Shown here piece by piece: positions 24,104 to 34,908 of a DNA stretch of 64,000 nt. The notes under the pieces are model-generated. The model did not search any database, had not been told where the DNA came from, and saw only the letters and a list, made by a program, of their open reading frames with translations. The stretch spans positions 1-64,000 of the forward strand of contig NZ_JBKBQG010000018.1 in NCBI RefSeq assembly GCF_046292825.1, in the 5' to 3' direction. Within the stretch, counting starts at the first letter, position 1. Every line of letters starts with the position of its first letter. The DNA is from Salinarimonas sp046292825. GTDB taxonomy: Bacteria > Pseudomonadota > Alphaproteobacteria > Rhizobiales > Beijerinckiaceae. Position numbers and translations under genes: made by a program.

Positions 24104-24646
24104 TTGCGTCCCCGTCTCCTCGGCCTCTCGGGCAGCCTGCGCGCCGCATCCTCCTCGAGCGCGCTCCTGCGCACGCTCGCCGCGCGTCTCTCGGATTGCG
24201 CGGACGTCGCGATCGGCGATATCGGCGCCTTGCCCCATTACGACGCGGACAAGGACGGCGGCCCCGCGACCGCGGCGCTGATCGAGGCGATCCGCACGGC
24301 GCAGGGCGTTCTGTTCGTGACGCCGGAATACAATTACTCCATCCCCGGCGTCCTGAAGAACGCGATCGACTGGGCGTCGCGCCCCGCATACCAGTCGGTG
24401 TTCAAGGCCAAGCCGTGCTTCGTGATCTCCGTGTCCGGCGGCGCGCTCGGCGGCGTGCGCGCGCAGGCCCACCTGAAATACGTCCTCAACGGCATGCTCG
24501 CCGAGGTCTTCCCCTGGCAGGAGATCGTCGTCCCGCAGGCGAACGCCAAGGTGTCGGACGGCGTCTTCACCGACGAGGCGACCCTCGCCTTCGCGCTCGC
24601 CGGCATCGACGCCTTCCTCGCCGCCTCCGCCGCTCGCGCGGGGTAG
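24104..24646 (+). CDS. NAD(P)H-dependent FMN reductase (flavodoxin fold)
   Basis: This 180-residue protein has a flavodoxin-like fold. The phosphate-binding loop is GLSGSLRAASSSSALL (residues ~6-21), followed by TPEYNYSIPGVLKNAIDWASRP (residues ~73-94), the classic NADPH-dependent FMN reductase signature. It starts at TTG 24104, eight bases after AAGGAG; no in-frame ATG is suitably placed. It is the last gene of the lyase/CoA-transferase/TRAP operon. It could reduce a quinone intermediate or supply reduced FMN to a monooxygenase, but no such oxygenase is seen nearby. Confidence 0.87.
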   Translation: MRPRLLGLSGSLRAASSSSALLRTLAARLSDCADVAIGDIGALPHYDADKDGGPATAALIEAIRTAQGVLFVTPEYNYSIPGVLKNAIDWASRPAYQSVFKAKPCFVISVSGGALGGVRAQAHLKYVLNGMLAEVFPWQEIVVPQANAKVSDGVFTDEATLAFALAGIDAFLAASAARAG

Positions 24647-24699
24647 CGCGACGCGCAGCCGATCACGGGAGGGACGTCGCTCTCGGCGTCTCGCGCCCC

Positions 24700-27009
24700 T
24701 CACTCCCGCAGGTCGTCGCTCCCGCCCGCTCGCGTCTCGTCGTGCGGGAACTCGATGGGCAGCGCGGCCGCCGTTTCGCAGGCCTCCATCACGTGCAGGA
24801 AGGAGCGATCGGCATCGGTGAGGCCCTTTGCCCGGCGGGCCGGCCGCAGGATGAACAGGAGGAAGGAGCGCCCCGCCACCTCGTAGGTGCGGCCGAAGGG
24901 GAATTCGTGCATCTCGCCGTCTTCGTCGGCATTGGTGTCGATGAGCCGCACCCACCGGCTGCCGCCGCTCGCCTCGGGCAGAACGAACGGCACCACGTCG
25001 TCGTGGGCGTTCATGATCATCAAGAGCGTCGAATCCGACCCGATCCGGCGGATGCCGGTCTCCTGCGCGCGGCCGTCGAGGAGGATGCCCATGCAGCGGC
25101 CGTGCGGATCGTCCCAGTGCTCGCCTTCCATCTCCGATCCCGACGGCGTCAGCCAGGTCACGTCCTTGACGCCGCTCTGCGCATCCGGCTCGCCCGTGAG
25201 GAAGCGGCCTCTGCGCAGCATCGGGAGCGCACGGCGGATGGCGAGGAGCTTCTGCACGAAGGACGCCAGCGCGCGCCCCTCGGAGCCGATCCCCTCCCAA
25301 TCGAGCCAGGAGATCTCGTTGTCCTGGCAATAGGCGTTGTTGTTGCCGCCCTGCGTGCGCCCGAACTCGTCGCCGCCGAGGATCATCGGCGTCCCGCGCG
25401 AGAGGATCAGGGTGGCGAGGATGTTGCGCATCTGCCGGTATCGGACGGCGAGGATGCTCGGGTCGTCCGTCGGCCCCTCCACGCCGTGATTGTGCGAAAT
25501 GTTGTGGGAGTGTCCGTCGCGATTGTCCTCGCCGTTCGCCTCGTTGTGCTTCTCGTCGTAGGAGACGAGGTCGGCGAGGGTGAAGCCGTCGTGCGCCGTG
25601 ACGAAGTTCACCGATGCCCAGGGCCGACGCCCGCGCTTGTCGAAGAGGTCCGCCGACGCGGTGACCCGCGAGGCGAGTTCGGGCAGCTTGCCTTCTTCGC
25701 CCATCCAGAACCCGCGCACCGTGTCGCGGTAGCGGTCGTTCCATTCCGCCCAGCCCGGCGAGAAGCGCCCGACCTGATAGCCGCCGGGACCGCAATCCCA
25801 GGGTTCGGCGATCAGCTTGACGGTGGACAGGACGGGATCCTGGCGGCAGGCATCGAGGAAACGGCCGTCCTCCTCGAAGCCGTGCGGCTCGCGTCCGAGG
25901 ATCGTCGCGAGATCGAAGCGGAAGCCGTCCACGTGCATGTCCTGCGCCCAGTAGCGCAGGGAATCCATGACCATCTGCAGCACGCGGGAATTGCTGAGAT
26001 TGACCGTGTTTCCCGTGCCCGTATCGTTGATGTAGTAGCGCGGATCGGGAGCGAGCCTGTAATAGGAGGCGTTGTCGATGCCCTTGAACGACAGCGTCGG
26101 TCCAAGCTCGTTCCCCTCCGCCGTGTGATTGTAGACGACGTCGAGCACGACCTCGATGCCCGCGGCATGCAGATGCGCGACCATCTCCTTGAACTCGGCG
26201 AAGGCAAAATGGGGATTGGACGCATAGACCTGCTCGGGGGCGAAGAAACCGATGCTGTTGTAGCCCCAATAGTTCCGCAGTCCCTTCTCCAGGAGGTGGC
26301 TGTCCTGGACGAAGGTGTGGACGGGCAGGAGCTCGACGGCGCTCACGCCCAGCGATCGCAGGTAGCCCGCCACCTCCTCGCTCGCGAGCCCGGCATAGGT
26401 CCCGCGCTGCTCGGGGGGAAGACCGGGGTGGCGCTTGGAGAGGCCGCGGACATGGGCCTCGTAGATCACCGTCGTCTCCCACGCCGTCCGCAACCGCCGG
26501 TCCGCGCCCCAGGAGAACGCCGTGTCGATGACGCGGCTCTTCATCATGAAGGGCGCGCTGTCCCTCTCGTCGAAGGTCAGATCGTCGGCGCTCTCCATCC
26601 GATAGCCGAACAGAGCCGGGTTCCACTCGAGCCGGCCGACGATCTGCTTCGCGTAAGGATCGAGCAGCAGCTTGTTGGGATTGAAGCGATGGCCGGCGCT
26701 CGGCTCGTAGGGGCCGTGCACGCGGTATCCGTAGGTGGTGCCCGGACGAGCATCGGGCAGATAGCCGTGCCAGACCTCGTCGGTATATTCCGGCAGCTCG
26801 ATCCGCTCGATCTCGCGCCCGCCGTCCGCGTCGAAGAGGCAGAGCTCGACCTTGGTGGCGTTCGCCGAGAAGAGGGCGAAATTGACCCCCAGCCCGTCCC
26901 AGGTCGCGCCGAGCGGGTCGGGACGCCCTTCGCGCAGACGGGACGGGCGTGCGACGTGCGGAGCCGTCGGAGCGCGGCGTGCACCATGCATCGGGTCTTC
27001 GGTTTTCAT
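24700..27009 (-). CDS. glgX: Glycogen debranching enzyme
   Basis: This 769-residue GH13 isoamylase-type enzyme has an N-terminal CBM48 domain (residues ~30-130). The catalytic barrel shows DVVYNH (290-295), the nucleophile Asp366 (DGFRFD), the acid/base Glu402 (LIAEPWDCGPGGYQVGRF) and AHD (472-474). The C-terminal beta domain follows from about 650. It removes short alpha-1,6 branches from phosphorylase-trimmed glycogen in the cytoplasm. The enzyme is somewhat longer than E. coli GlgX. No other glycogen genes are adjacent. A start at the internal ATG of residue 7 is possible. Confidence 0.95.
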   Translation of the reverse strand: MKTEDPMHGARRAPTAPHVARPSRLREGRPDPLGATWDGLGVNFALFSANATKVELCLFDADGGREIERIELPEYTDEVWHGYLPDARPGTTYGYRVHGPYEPSAGHRFNPNKLLLDPYAKQIVGRLEWNPALFGYRMESADDLTFDERDSAPFMMKSRVIDTAFSWGADRRLRTAWETTVIYEAHVRGLSKRHPGLPPEQRGTYAGLASEEVAGYLRSLGVSAVELLPVHTFVQDSHLLEKGLRNYWGYNSIGFFAPEQVYASNPHFAFAEFKEMVAHLHAAGIEVVLDVVYNHTAEGNELGPTLSFKGIDNASYYRLAPDPRYYINDTGTGNTVNLSNSRVLQMVMDSLRYWAQDMHVDGFRFDLATILGREPHGFEEDGRFLDACRQDPVLSTVKLIAEPWDCGPGGYQVGRFSPGWAEWNDRYRDTVRGFWMGEEGKLPELASRVTASADLFDKRGRRPWASVNFVTAHDGFTLADLVSYDEKHNEANGEDNRDGHSHNISHNHGVEGPTDDPSILAVRYRQMRNILATLILSRGTPMILGGDEFGRTQGGNNNAYCQDNEISWLDWEGIGSEGRALASFVQKLLAIRRALPMLRRGRFLTGEPDAQSGVKDVTWLTPSGSEMEGEHWDDPHGRCMGILLDGRAQETGIRRIGSDSTLLMIMNAHDDVVPFVLPEASGGSRWVRLIDTNADEDGEMHEFPFGRTYEVAGRSFLLFILRPARRAKGLTDADRSFLHVMEACETAAALPIEFPHDETRAGGSDDLRE

Positions 27010-27173
27010 AGGCTGCTCGTCGGTAAGGAGGCGGACGGGATTCGCCCGCGCCGAGCGACAACGCCGCCGGGCGATGTCGGCTCCAAACGGCGACGATTAT
27101 TTGCAAGCGTGCGCCGGGGGCGGCCGCTTCCGTTCGACGGGGGCGCAAGACCGGAGAAGCACCTCCGCCTCGC

Positions 27174-27758
27174 TCAGCGGATGTATTCGCCGTAGAGCGA
27201 CGAGGCCCAAACCGGCACCGGAGCGTCGGCTCGGAGGAAGACCCCGCCGTCGAAAGCCAGCACCTGCCGAAACGGCGCGTCGAGGCTCGAGTTGTCGATC
27301 ACGAAGGCTTTGTCGGCCTGCAGTACAGCCTGGCGGATGATGGGTCCGTTTCGGTCGTAACGCTCGCGGATCTTGTGCTCGGGTACGTCGTGGCCGCCCT
27401 CCTCGACCCGTTCCTTCACGCGGGCGACGGAGAGGTCGGCGCCTTGCACGCCGATGTGATACATCACGATCACGAAGCCGTGGGATCTGGCCGCCTCCAC
27501 GAATGCGAGCTTGGAGGCGTGGGAGAACACGGTTTCGACCACGAGGCTGCGACGGGAGCGCAAGTGTGCGTCACGACGCGCCTCCGCGATCTCGCTCGCC
27601 CGATAGGAAGCCGCGAGAGATGGATCCATCAGCTCGTCGCGCTGGATCACGTCGGCGTTGACGAACGGCGCTCGGACGCGGTTCTTGAGACGCAGTTCGT
27701 AGAAGGTGCTCTTGCCGGCCCCGTTCGGGCCGGCAATCAGGAAAAGGAAAGGCCTCAA
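27174..27758 (-). CDS. Zeta-like P-loop kinase toxin
   Basis: This 194-residue zeta-toxin-family protein has a Walker A loop GPNGAGKST (residues ~10-18), a substrate-site VNADVIQRDE and an ETVFSH segment typical of the family. Such toxins phosphorylate small substrates such as UDP-N-acetylglucosamine; the actual target here is unknown. It starts at TTG 27758, sharing TTGA with the stop of the antitoxin gene. This rare start combined with coupling should keep toxin output below antitoxin. A non-toxic P-loop kinase role cannot be excluded. Confidence 0.82.
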   Translation of the reverse strand: MRPFLFLIAGPNGAGKSTFYELRLKNRVRAPFVNADVIQRDELMDPSLAASYRASEIAEARRDAHLRSRRSLVVETVFSHASKLAFVEAARSHGFVIVMYHIGVQGADLSVARVKERVEEGGHDVPEHKIRERYDRNGPIIRQAVLQADKAFVIDNSSLDAPFRQVLAFDGGVFLRADAPVPVWASSLYGEYIR

Positions 27759-28105
27759 AGGCGGTTCTTCGCGTGGACGATCCTACCTGTTTCGTCGAGC
27801 CCGACCCCCAGCCCGCGCGCGCGCCTGTCGGCGAAGAACGCTCTCTCTTCTTCCGTGGGGACGCCGACGGCCTTGCAGAACTCTTCCTCGTAGACGGCGC
27901 TTTCTTCCGCCGACAGATCTTCCGGCAGAAGGGCGCCCGCGAGGGCGGCGTCGATCTGTTTGTAGCTGAAGCGTCCGGAGCGCTCGACCGCTCGCCCGAT
28001 CTTGGCCCAGTGCGCGATCTGGCCGGTGACCGAGCGGCTCTGCCGCTCGGCTTCGGGGCGCGCCAACTCCATGAGGTCGTCCGGGATCTTGATCGATTGA
28101 GCCAT
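27755..28105 (-). CDS. ParD-like antitoxin of the zeta-like toxin
   Basis: This 116-residue protein starts MAQSIKIPDDLMELARPEAERQSRSVTGQIAHWAKIGRAVE, a ribbon-helix-helix N-terminus of the ParD-like family, with an acidic C-terminal half (residues ~65-116) suited to capping the toxin. The ATG at 28105 is chosen because GGAGG lies eight bases upstream; an ATG five codons earlier at 28120 is less well placed. It probably binds its own promoter as well as the toxin. Stop and toxin start overlap as TTGA. Confidence 0.8.
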   Translation of the reverse strand: MAQSIKIPDDLMELARPEAERQSRSVTGQIAHWAKIGRAVERSGRFSYKQIDAALAGALLPEDLSAEESAVYEEEFCKAVGVPTEEERAFFADRRARGLGVGLDETGRIVHAKNRL

Positions 28106-28186
28106 GGCTTCGTCCTCCATGAGCGCCGCCTCGTCACCGACACGGTAGCAATTTGCCACCATGCCAGTCAACCACCGGCTCACGGA

Positions 28187-28231
28187 CGCGTTCACGCGTC
28201 GGTGGCGCGTGCGCGATACGATGCGCACGCC
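28187..28231 (-). other. Stem-loops downstream of gyrB
   Basis: Two inverted repeats follow the gyrB stop: GACGCG-TTCA-CGCGTC, and a longer imperfect stem with arms GGCGTGCGC and GCGCACGCGCC at about 28204-28231 (minus-strand sense). No T-run follows, so these are not classical intrinsic terminators. They may stabilise the 3' end or assist termination, and they separate gyrB from the toxin-antitoxin pair. Confidence 0.4.
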
Positions 28232-28240
28232 TCCACGCGA

Positions 28241-30667
<2,427 letters not shown>

Positions 30668-30838
30668 TCATTGGTTCCCCGGGGATGCGCGCGAACGGCG
30701 CCGACGCTCCCCAAAACTGAGTCGGTCCCGTGTCCCTATGTAGGCGCCCCGGCTCGGTTTTTCACCCGCCGTCGCGCACGCGCGCGCGCCATGGGGGCAC
30801 CTATACACGGGTTTTCGCGGCGGCGCACGCGCGGGCGT

Positions 30839-30984
30839 CCCTCCCCGTAGGGGAGGGTGGCCCCCGGAGCGGCAGCGACGGGGGTCGGGTGGGGCCCGGG
30901 TGGAGATTGTCCTTCAAGCATCGGGCCCCACCCGACCTCGTTCGCCTTCGGCTCCGAGGCCACCCTCCCCTACGGGGAGGGATT
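30839..30984. repeat. Family-A palindromic repeat between gyrB and ispE
   Basis: This full unit of about 146 bp starts with CCCTCCCCGTAGGGGAGGG and ends with CCCTCCCCTACGGGGAGGG, with GGGTGGGGCCCG/CGGGCCCCACCC in the middle. It fills about half of the ~300-bp gap between the gyrB start and the ispE stop. Its right end runs into ispE: the ispE stop codon (30970-30972) lies inside the terminal hairpin. The rest of the gap (30668-30838) holds the gyrB leader, where no clear promoter consensus was identified. Confidence 0.85.
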
Positions 30985-31863
30985 GGCACTGAGCGTCGTC
31001 GACGCCACCCACCAGGCGGGATGCGCGGCGGCGAGGGCGGACGCGGCGGCCTTCGCGTCCGGCGCGCTCGCGAACAGCCCGAAGCACGTCGCGCCCGAGC
31101 CGGACATCCGGGCGAGCCGGCAGCCCGGGGCGGCGGCGAGGGCGGAGCGGACCTGCGCGATGACGGGCGCGAGCGCGATCGCGGGGGCTTCGAGGTCGTT
31201 GCCGCGGCGGGCGAGATCGGCGATCAGCGCGGCGAGGCCTTCGCTCGAGGGCGCCTCTCCCCTCCCCTCTTTGCGCGTCTCGCCCGGCGCGAGGCCGAGC
31301 GCGGAGAACACCGCGCGGGTCTCGACGGGGATGCCGGGATTGACGAGCACCGCCGGGATCGGCGGCAGCGCGATCGCCGCCGACAGGACCTCGCCGATGC
31401 CCGACATCACGCACACGCGGCCCGCGAGGCAGACCGGCACGTCGGCGCCGGTGGCCCGCGCGGCCTCGACGAGGCGGGGATCGTCGAGCGCGAGACCGTT
31501 CGCGCGCGCCAGAAGGCGCAGAGCGGCGGCGGCATCCGCCGAGCCGCCGCCGATGCCGGAGGCGACGGGCAGGTGCTTCTCGAGGGCGAACCGGCCGAGG
31601 ACGAGCCCCGGCACCCGCTCGGCGAGCGCGCGCGCGGCGCGGATCACGAGATTGCCGTCGGCCGCCTCCCCCGCGAGCGCACCCGCGCGCGGGCCCGAAA
31701 TCGAGAGCCCGAGGTCGCGCCCGGGCTCGAGCGTCAGACGATCGCCCACATCGGCGAAGGCGACGAGGCTCTCGAGCCGGTGGTAACCGTCCGCCCGCCG
31801 GCCGAGGACGGCGAGGTCGAGATTGACCTTCGCCGCGGCGAAGGCGGCGAGCACGTCCGGCAC
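30970..31863 (-). CDS. ispE: 4-diphosphocytidyl-2-C-methyl-D-erythritol kinase
   Basis: This 297-residue GHMP kinase of the MEP isoprenoid pathway phosphorylates CDP-ME at the 2-OH. It has the N-terminal AAAKVNLDLAVLGRRADGYHRLESLVAFA, the ATP loop PVASGIGGGSADAAAALR and the C-terminal RMSGSGATCFGLF. GTG 31863 is taken as start: it gives the family N-terminus and has GCGGAG upstream, just past the TPR gene stop. No in-frame ATG fits. The last residues (ANPSP) and the TAG stop are encoded by a family-A repeat, so the native C-terminus may have been altered. Confidence 0.93.
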   Translation of the reverse strand: MPDVLAAFAAAKVNLDLAVLGRRADGYHRLESLVAFADVGDRLTLEPGRDLGLSISGPRAGALAGEAADGNLVIRAARALAERVPGLVLGRFALEKHLPVASGIGGGSADAAAALRLLARANGLALDDPRLVEAARATGADVPVCLAGRVCVMSGIGEVLSAAIALPPIPAVLVNPGIPVETRAVFSALGLAPGETRKEGRGEAPSSEGLAALIADLARRGNDLEAPAIALAPVIAQVRSALAAAPGCRLARMSGSGATCFGLFASAPDAKAAASALAAAHPAWWVASTTLSANPSP

Positions 31864-31879
31864 GGGCGCGTCGCTCCGC

Positions 31880-33697
31880 TCAGCCGCCGTCGCGCACGGT
31901 CGGTGCCGGCGGCGTCGCCTCGGCGGCGGAGGGCGGCGCCGGCTCGTCGGGCAGACCCTCGGCGAGCTTGCGCTCGATCTTCTCGCGCTCGTCCGGCTCG
32001 GGATCGCTGTCGAGCGCGTGCTGCCATTGGAAGCGCGCCTCGAGGCGGCGGCCGACGCGCCAATAGGCATCGCCGAGATGATCGTTGATGACCGGATCGG
32101 CGGGCTTGAGCTCCACCGCCCGCTCAAGTTCGCGCACCGCGTCCTCGTAGCGGCCGAGGCGGAAATAAGCCCAGCCGAGCGAATCGATGATCATGCCGTC
32201 GTTCGGCGAGAGCGCGACCGCCTCCTGCAGCATCTCGAAGGCACGCTCGATGTGCATCCCCATGTCGACCCAGCTGTAGCCGAGGTAGTTCAGCACCTGC
32301 GCGCGGCCGATCGGCGAGGTCTCCGGCACGAGCTCGAGCGCGACCTTCAGATCCGCTTCCGCGAGCGGCCATTGCTTGGCGCGCTCGTAGGAGGCGCCGC
32401 GGAAGAAGAACAGCGTCCAATGGCTCGCGTCGGGCTCCTCGATCGCGTCGATCGCGCGCGTGTAGGCCGCCGCCGCGTCCTCCCAGCGCTCGTTCGTGCG
32501 CAGGACGTTGGCATAGGCGACGACGACCTCGATGTCGTCGGGACGCTCGTCCTTCAGGACGCGCAGGTGCTCCAGCGCCTCCTCGGGACGGTCGAGCCGA
32601 TTGAGCGCGAGCCCGATCTGGAGGGCGGCCGTCGCGCGAAGCGGCGAGGCGGGGTCGATCGCCTCGTAGAGCGAGATCGCCTCCTCGAAGCGGTCCATGC
32701 GCTCGAGGATGTCGCCGAGCGTGATCAGCGCCATCGGATGGTCCGGCGCGAGATGGAGCGCGAGGCGCAGATAGATGATCGCCGGCAGCTCGTCGCCCTG
32801 CATGTTGCCGGCCGAGCCCAGTGCGTACAGGACCTCGGCCGCGCCCGCGCGCGCATCGGAGATCGGCCGCTCGGGCCGCTCGCCCGCGCGCAGACGCTCG
32901 ATCCGGTCGAGCGCGAGCGGATGGCGCGGCATGATCTCGAGGAAGCGCTCGTAGGCGGCGATCGCGTCGTCCGGGCGGCCGCGGCGCGCGACGAGGCGGG
33001 CATAGGCGTCGACGAGGGAGAGCGCGCCGGGCTGCTGCTCGAGCGCGCTCGCGAGCCGCCGCTCGGCCTCCGCGGGCTGGCCGAGGAAGGCCGCGACGAG
33101 ACCGCCGTGATAGAGGCGGAACACGTCGAAGGCGCCCTCCCCCTCGAGCCGGTCGACCATGCCGAGCGCCGTGCGGTCCTCGCGGGCGCCGGCATGGGCC
33201 CAGGCCGCGAGCAGCGTCGCGGTGAGGTCCGCCGCGCGGCCGGGGCCGCCGGGCTCCAGCTGGCCGCGCGCCTGCGACCAGCGTCCGCGCCGCAGCTCGT
33301 CGACGCCGATGGCGAGGCGGGCGAGGCCGTTGTCGGGGTCGGTGCGCACCATCTGGCGGGCGAGCCGCACCGCGTCGTCGATCGAGCCCGAGGCGAGGAA
33401 GGCGACGAAGCCGCGCTCCATCAGCTCGGGATTGGTCGGATCGGCCGCGAGCGCCTGGCGCATGAAGACCGAAGCGGCGGCGGTGTCGCGCGCGAGGCTC
33501 GCGATGTAGCCCGCGAGGAAGTTCCCCTCGAGGCTGCGCGCCGGCGCGATCGCCGAGAGGGGCTCGCGTTGCTCGCGGGCGAAGGCGGAGGCGTCGCCCA
33601 GAGCCGGCACCGCGAGCGCCACGACAAGGGCGAGCGCCGCGACCCGCGTCGAGAGGAGACGGCGCGAGGCCGCGAGCGTGTTCGTGATCACGAGCAT
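31880..33697 (-). CDS. Exported tetratricopeptide-repeat protein
   Basis: This 605-residue protein has a signal peptide (residues ~1-40, VAALALVVALAVPALG core) and at least ten TPR-type helical hairpins across ~60-570. Examples are AIIYLRLALHLAPDHPMALITLGDILERMDRFEEA and IDSLGWAYFRLGRYEDAVRELERAVELKPADPVINDHLGDAYWRVGR. The low-complexity tail is Pro/Ala-rich. The ATG at 33697 places the signal correctly. It is followed after 16 bases by ispE, a pairing common in Hyphomicrobiales. A scaffold role in the periplasm or envelope is likely; no specific partner can be named. Confidence 0.88.
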   Translation of the reverse strand: MLVITNTLAASRRLLSTRVAALALVVALAVPALGDASAFAREQREPLSAIAPARSLEGNFLAGYIASLARDTAAASVFMRQALAADPTNPELMERGFVAFLASGSIDDAVRLARQMVRTDPDNGLARLAIGVDELRRGRWSQARGQLEPGGPGRAADLTATLLAAWAHAGAREDRTALGMVDRLEGEGAFDVFRLYHGGLVAAFLGQPAEAERRLASALEQQPGALSLVDAYARLVARRGRPDDAIAAYERFLEIMPRHPLALDRIERLRAGERPERPISDARAGAAEVLYALGSAGNMQGDELPAIIYLRLALHLAPDHPMALITLGDILERMDRFEEAISLYEAIDPASPLRATAALQIGLALNRLDRPEEALEHLRVLKDERPDDIEVVVAYANVLRTNERWEDAAAAYTRAIDAIEEPDASHWTLFFFRGASYERAKQWPLAEADLKVALELVPETSPIGRAQVLNYLGYSWVDMGMHIERAFEMLQEAVALSPNDGMIIDSLGWAYFRLGRYEDAVRELERAVELKPADPVINDHLGDAYWRVGRRLEARFQWQHALDSDPEPDEREKIERKLAEGLPDEPAPPSAAEATPPAPTVRDGG

Positions 33698-33806
33698 GGA
33701 CAAGGTGCCGGGCTCCGCTGTCGCGCGCCGCCGCCGGCGCGACCGGGTTCTAACGCGTGCGACCATGCCCCGAGACAACGGCGCAAGCAAGGCACCGCGG
33801 CGTCGC

Positions 33807-33822
33807 GGGAGGGGCGCCTCCC
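33807..33822 (-). other. Small hairpin just after the YdjM-like gene
   Basis: GGGAGG-loop-CCTCCC forms a six-pair hairpin immediately 3' of the stop of the membrane hydrolase gene on the minus strand. No T-run follows, so it is only a possible weak terminator or mRNA 3' end stabiliser. Confidence 0.3.
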
Positions 33823-33823
33823 C

Positions 33824-34897
33824 TCAGAACCGCTCCGTCTCCCGCCCGAGCGTCGCCGAGACGAGCTCGCGCAGGTCGGCGAGGCTCGCGCGCGGGCGGG
33901 CCATGTAGCGCTCGCCCGCGCCGGCGACGATCGCGCCGTCGAGGAGGGGCCATTCGACGCCCCACATGCCGCCGAGCGTGCCGTCGGGAAAGCCGTAGCG
34001 GGCGTCGCCGATGCGCAGATAATCGCGGCCGTCTCGCGTCACGAGGTGGGGATGGAGGAGCCCCGCGGCGAAATGCCGGTAGCGCCGGCCCTGATCGGTC
34101 GCGAGCGCGGTCTGCGCGAGATCCCGCGCGCGGGGATCGATCGGCACGACGTGCCAGCGGATCGGGCGCGCGTCCCGCGCCAGCGTCGAGACGAAGCCGA
34201 CATGGAGCGCGTCGTCCGTCTCGAAGGAGACCCGCCGCAGCCAGGGCGAGAGGATCGTCGTCGTCGTCTCGACGCGCGCGGGCGCGGCGGCGACGAGACC
34301 CGGATCGGCGCGGGCGATCCGCTCGGCGGCGTCGTTCTGCGCGAGCGCGAGGGCGACGTAGCCGATCGCGAGCGCGAGCACCGACGCGGTGGCGATCCGC
34401 GCGGCCCGCGCCCGCCAGCCGATCGCCGCGGCGACAGCGAGGGCGCCGAGGAGGGCGAGCGTGAACAGGGGGTCGATGATCGGCATCGCGGGGATCGACA
34501 CCCGCATGTCGCTGAAGGGCAGGAAGAGAGGCGTCCCGTAGACCGTCACGGCGTCGTTGAGGACATGCGAGAGGATCGCCGCCACGCACACGAGCACCCA
34601 GGCGGGAAAGATCCCCGCGACCGGCTTGCCGCGGCGCATCCGCGCCCAGGCATGCACGCTCGCCCCCGCGAGACCGAGCGGGATGCCCGCGAGCGGCGCG
34701 AAGAGGAGCGCATGCGTGACGCCGCGATGCAGCTCCCAATAGGAGAGCGAATCCTCGCCCGCGCCCGCCCAGAGCACGTCGATGTCGGGGAAGGCGCCGG
34801 CCATCGCGCCCGCGAGCGCGGCGACGCCGCCGAGGCGGCGCCCGGCGAGCGCATGGCCGACCACGGCGCCGAGCGCCGCGTGGGTGACGGGATCCAT
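33824..34897 (-). CDS. YdjM-like membrane-bound metal-dependent hydrolase
   Basis: This 357-residue protein has the LexA-regulated YdjM/DUF457-type N-terminus (MDPVTHAALGAVVGHALAGRR, then AGAFPDIDVL, HRGVTHALLFAPLAG and LSHVLNDAVTVYGTPLFLPF), with conserved His and Asp residues for metal binding between 4-5 membrane helices. The C-terminal third (~230-357) is soluble. The family is called metal-dependent hydrolase, but its reaction is not established. The ATG at 34897 lies 12 bases after the sugar dehydrogenase stop, so the two may share a transcript. Confidence 0.82.
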   Translation of the reverse strand: MDPVTHAALGAVVGHALAGRRLGGVAALAGAMAGAFPDIDVLWAGAGEDSLSYWELHRGVTHALLFAPLAGIPLGLAGASVHAWARMRRGKPVAGIFPAWVLVCVAAILSHVLNDAVTVYGTPLFLPFSDMRVSIPAMPIIDPLFTLALLGALAVAAAIGWRARAARIATASVLALAIGYVALALAQNDAAERIARADPGLVAAAPARVETTTTILSPWLRRVSFETDDALHVGFVSTLARDARPIRWHVVPIDPRARDLAQTALATDQGRRYRHFAAGLLHPHLVTRDGRDYLRIGDARYGFPDGTLGGMWGVEWPLLDGAIVAGAGERYMARPRASLADLRELVSATLGRETERF

Positions 34898-34908
34898 TCG
34901 CGCGCGGC

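Noticed and set aside
24086..27195. Open frames of about 1000 residues on both strands over glgX and the FMN reductase gene
   Set aside because: They are shadows of glgX; only the 24700-27009 frame contains GH13 motifs and a family-length product.
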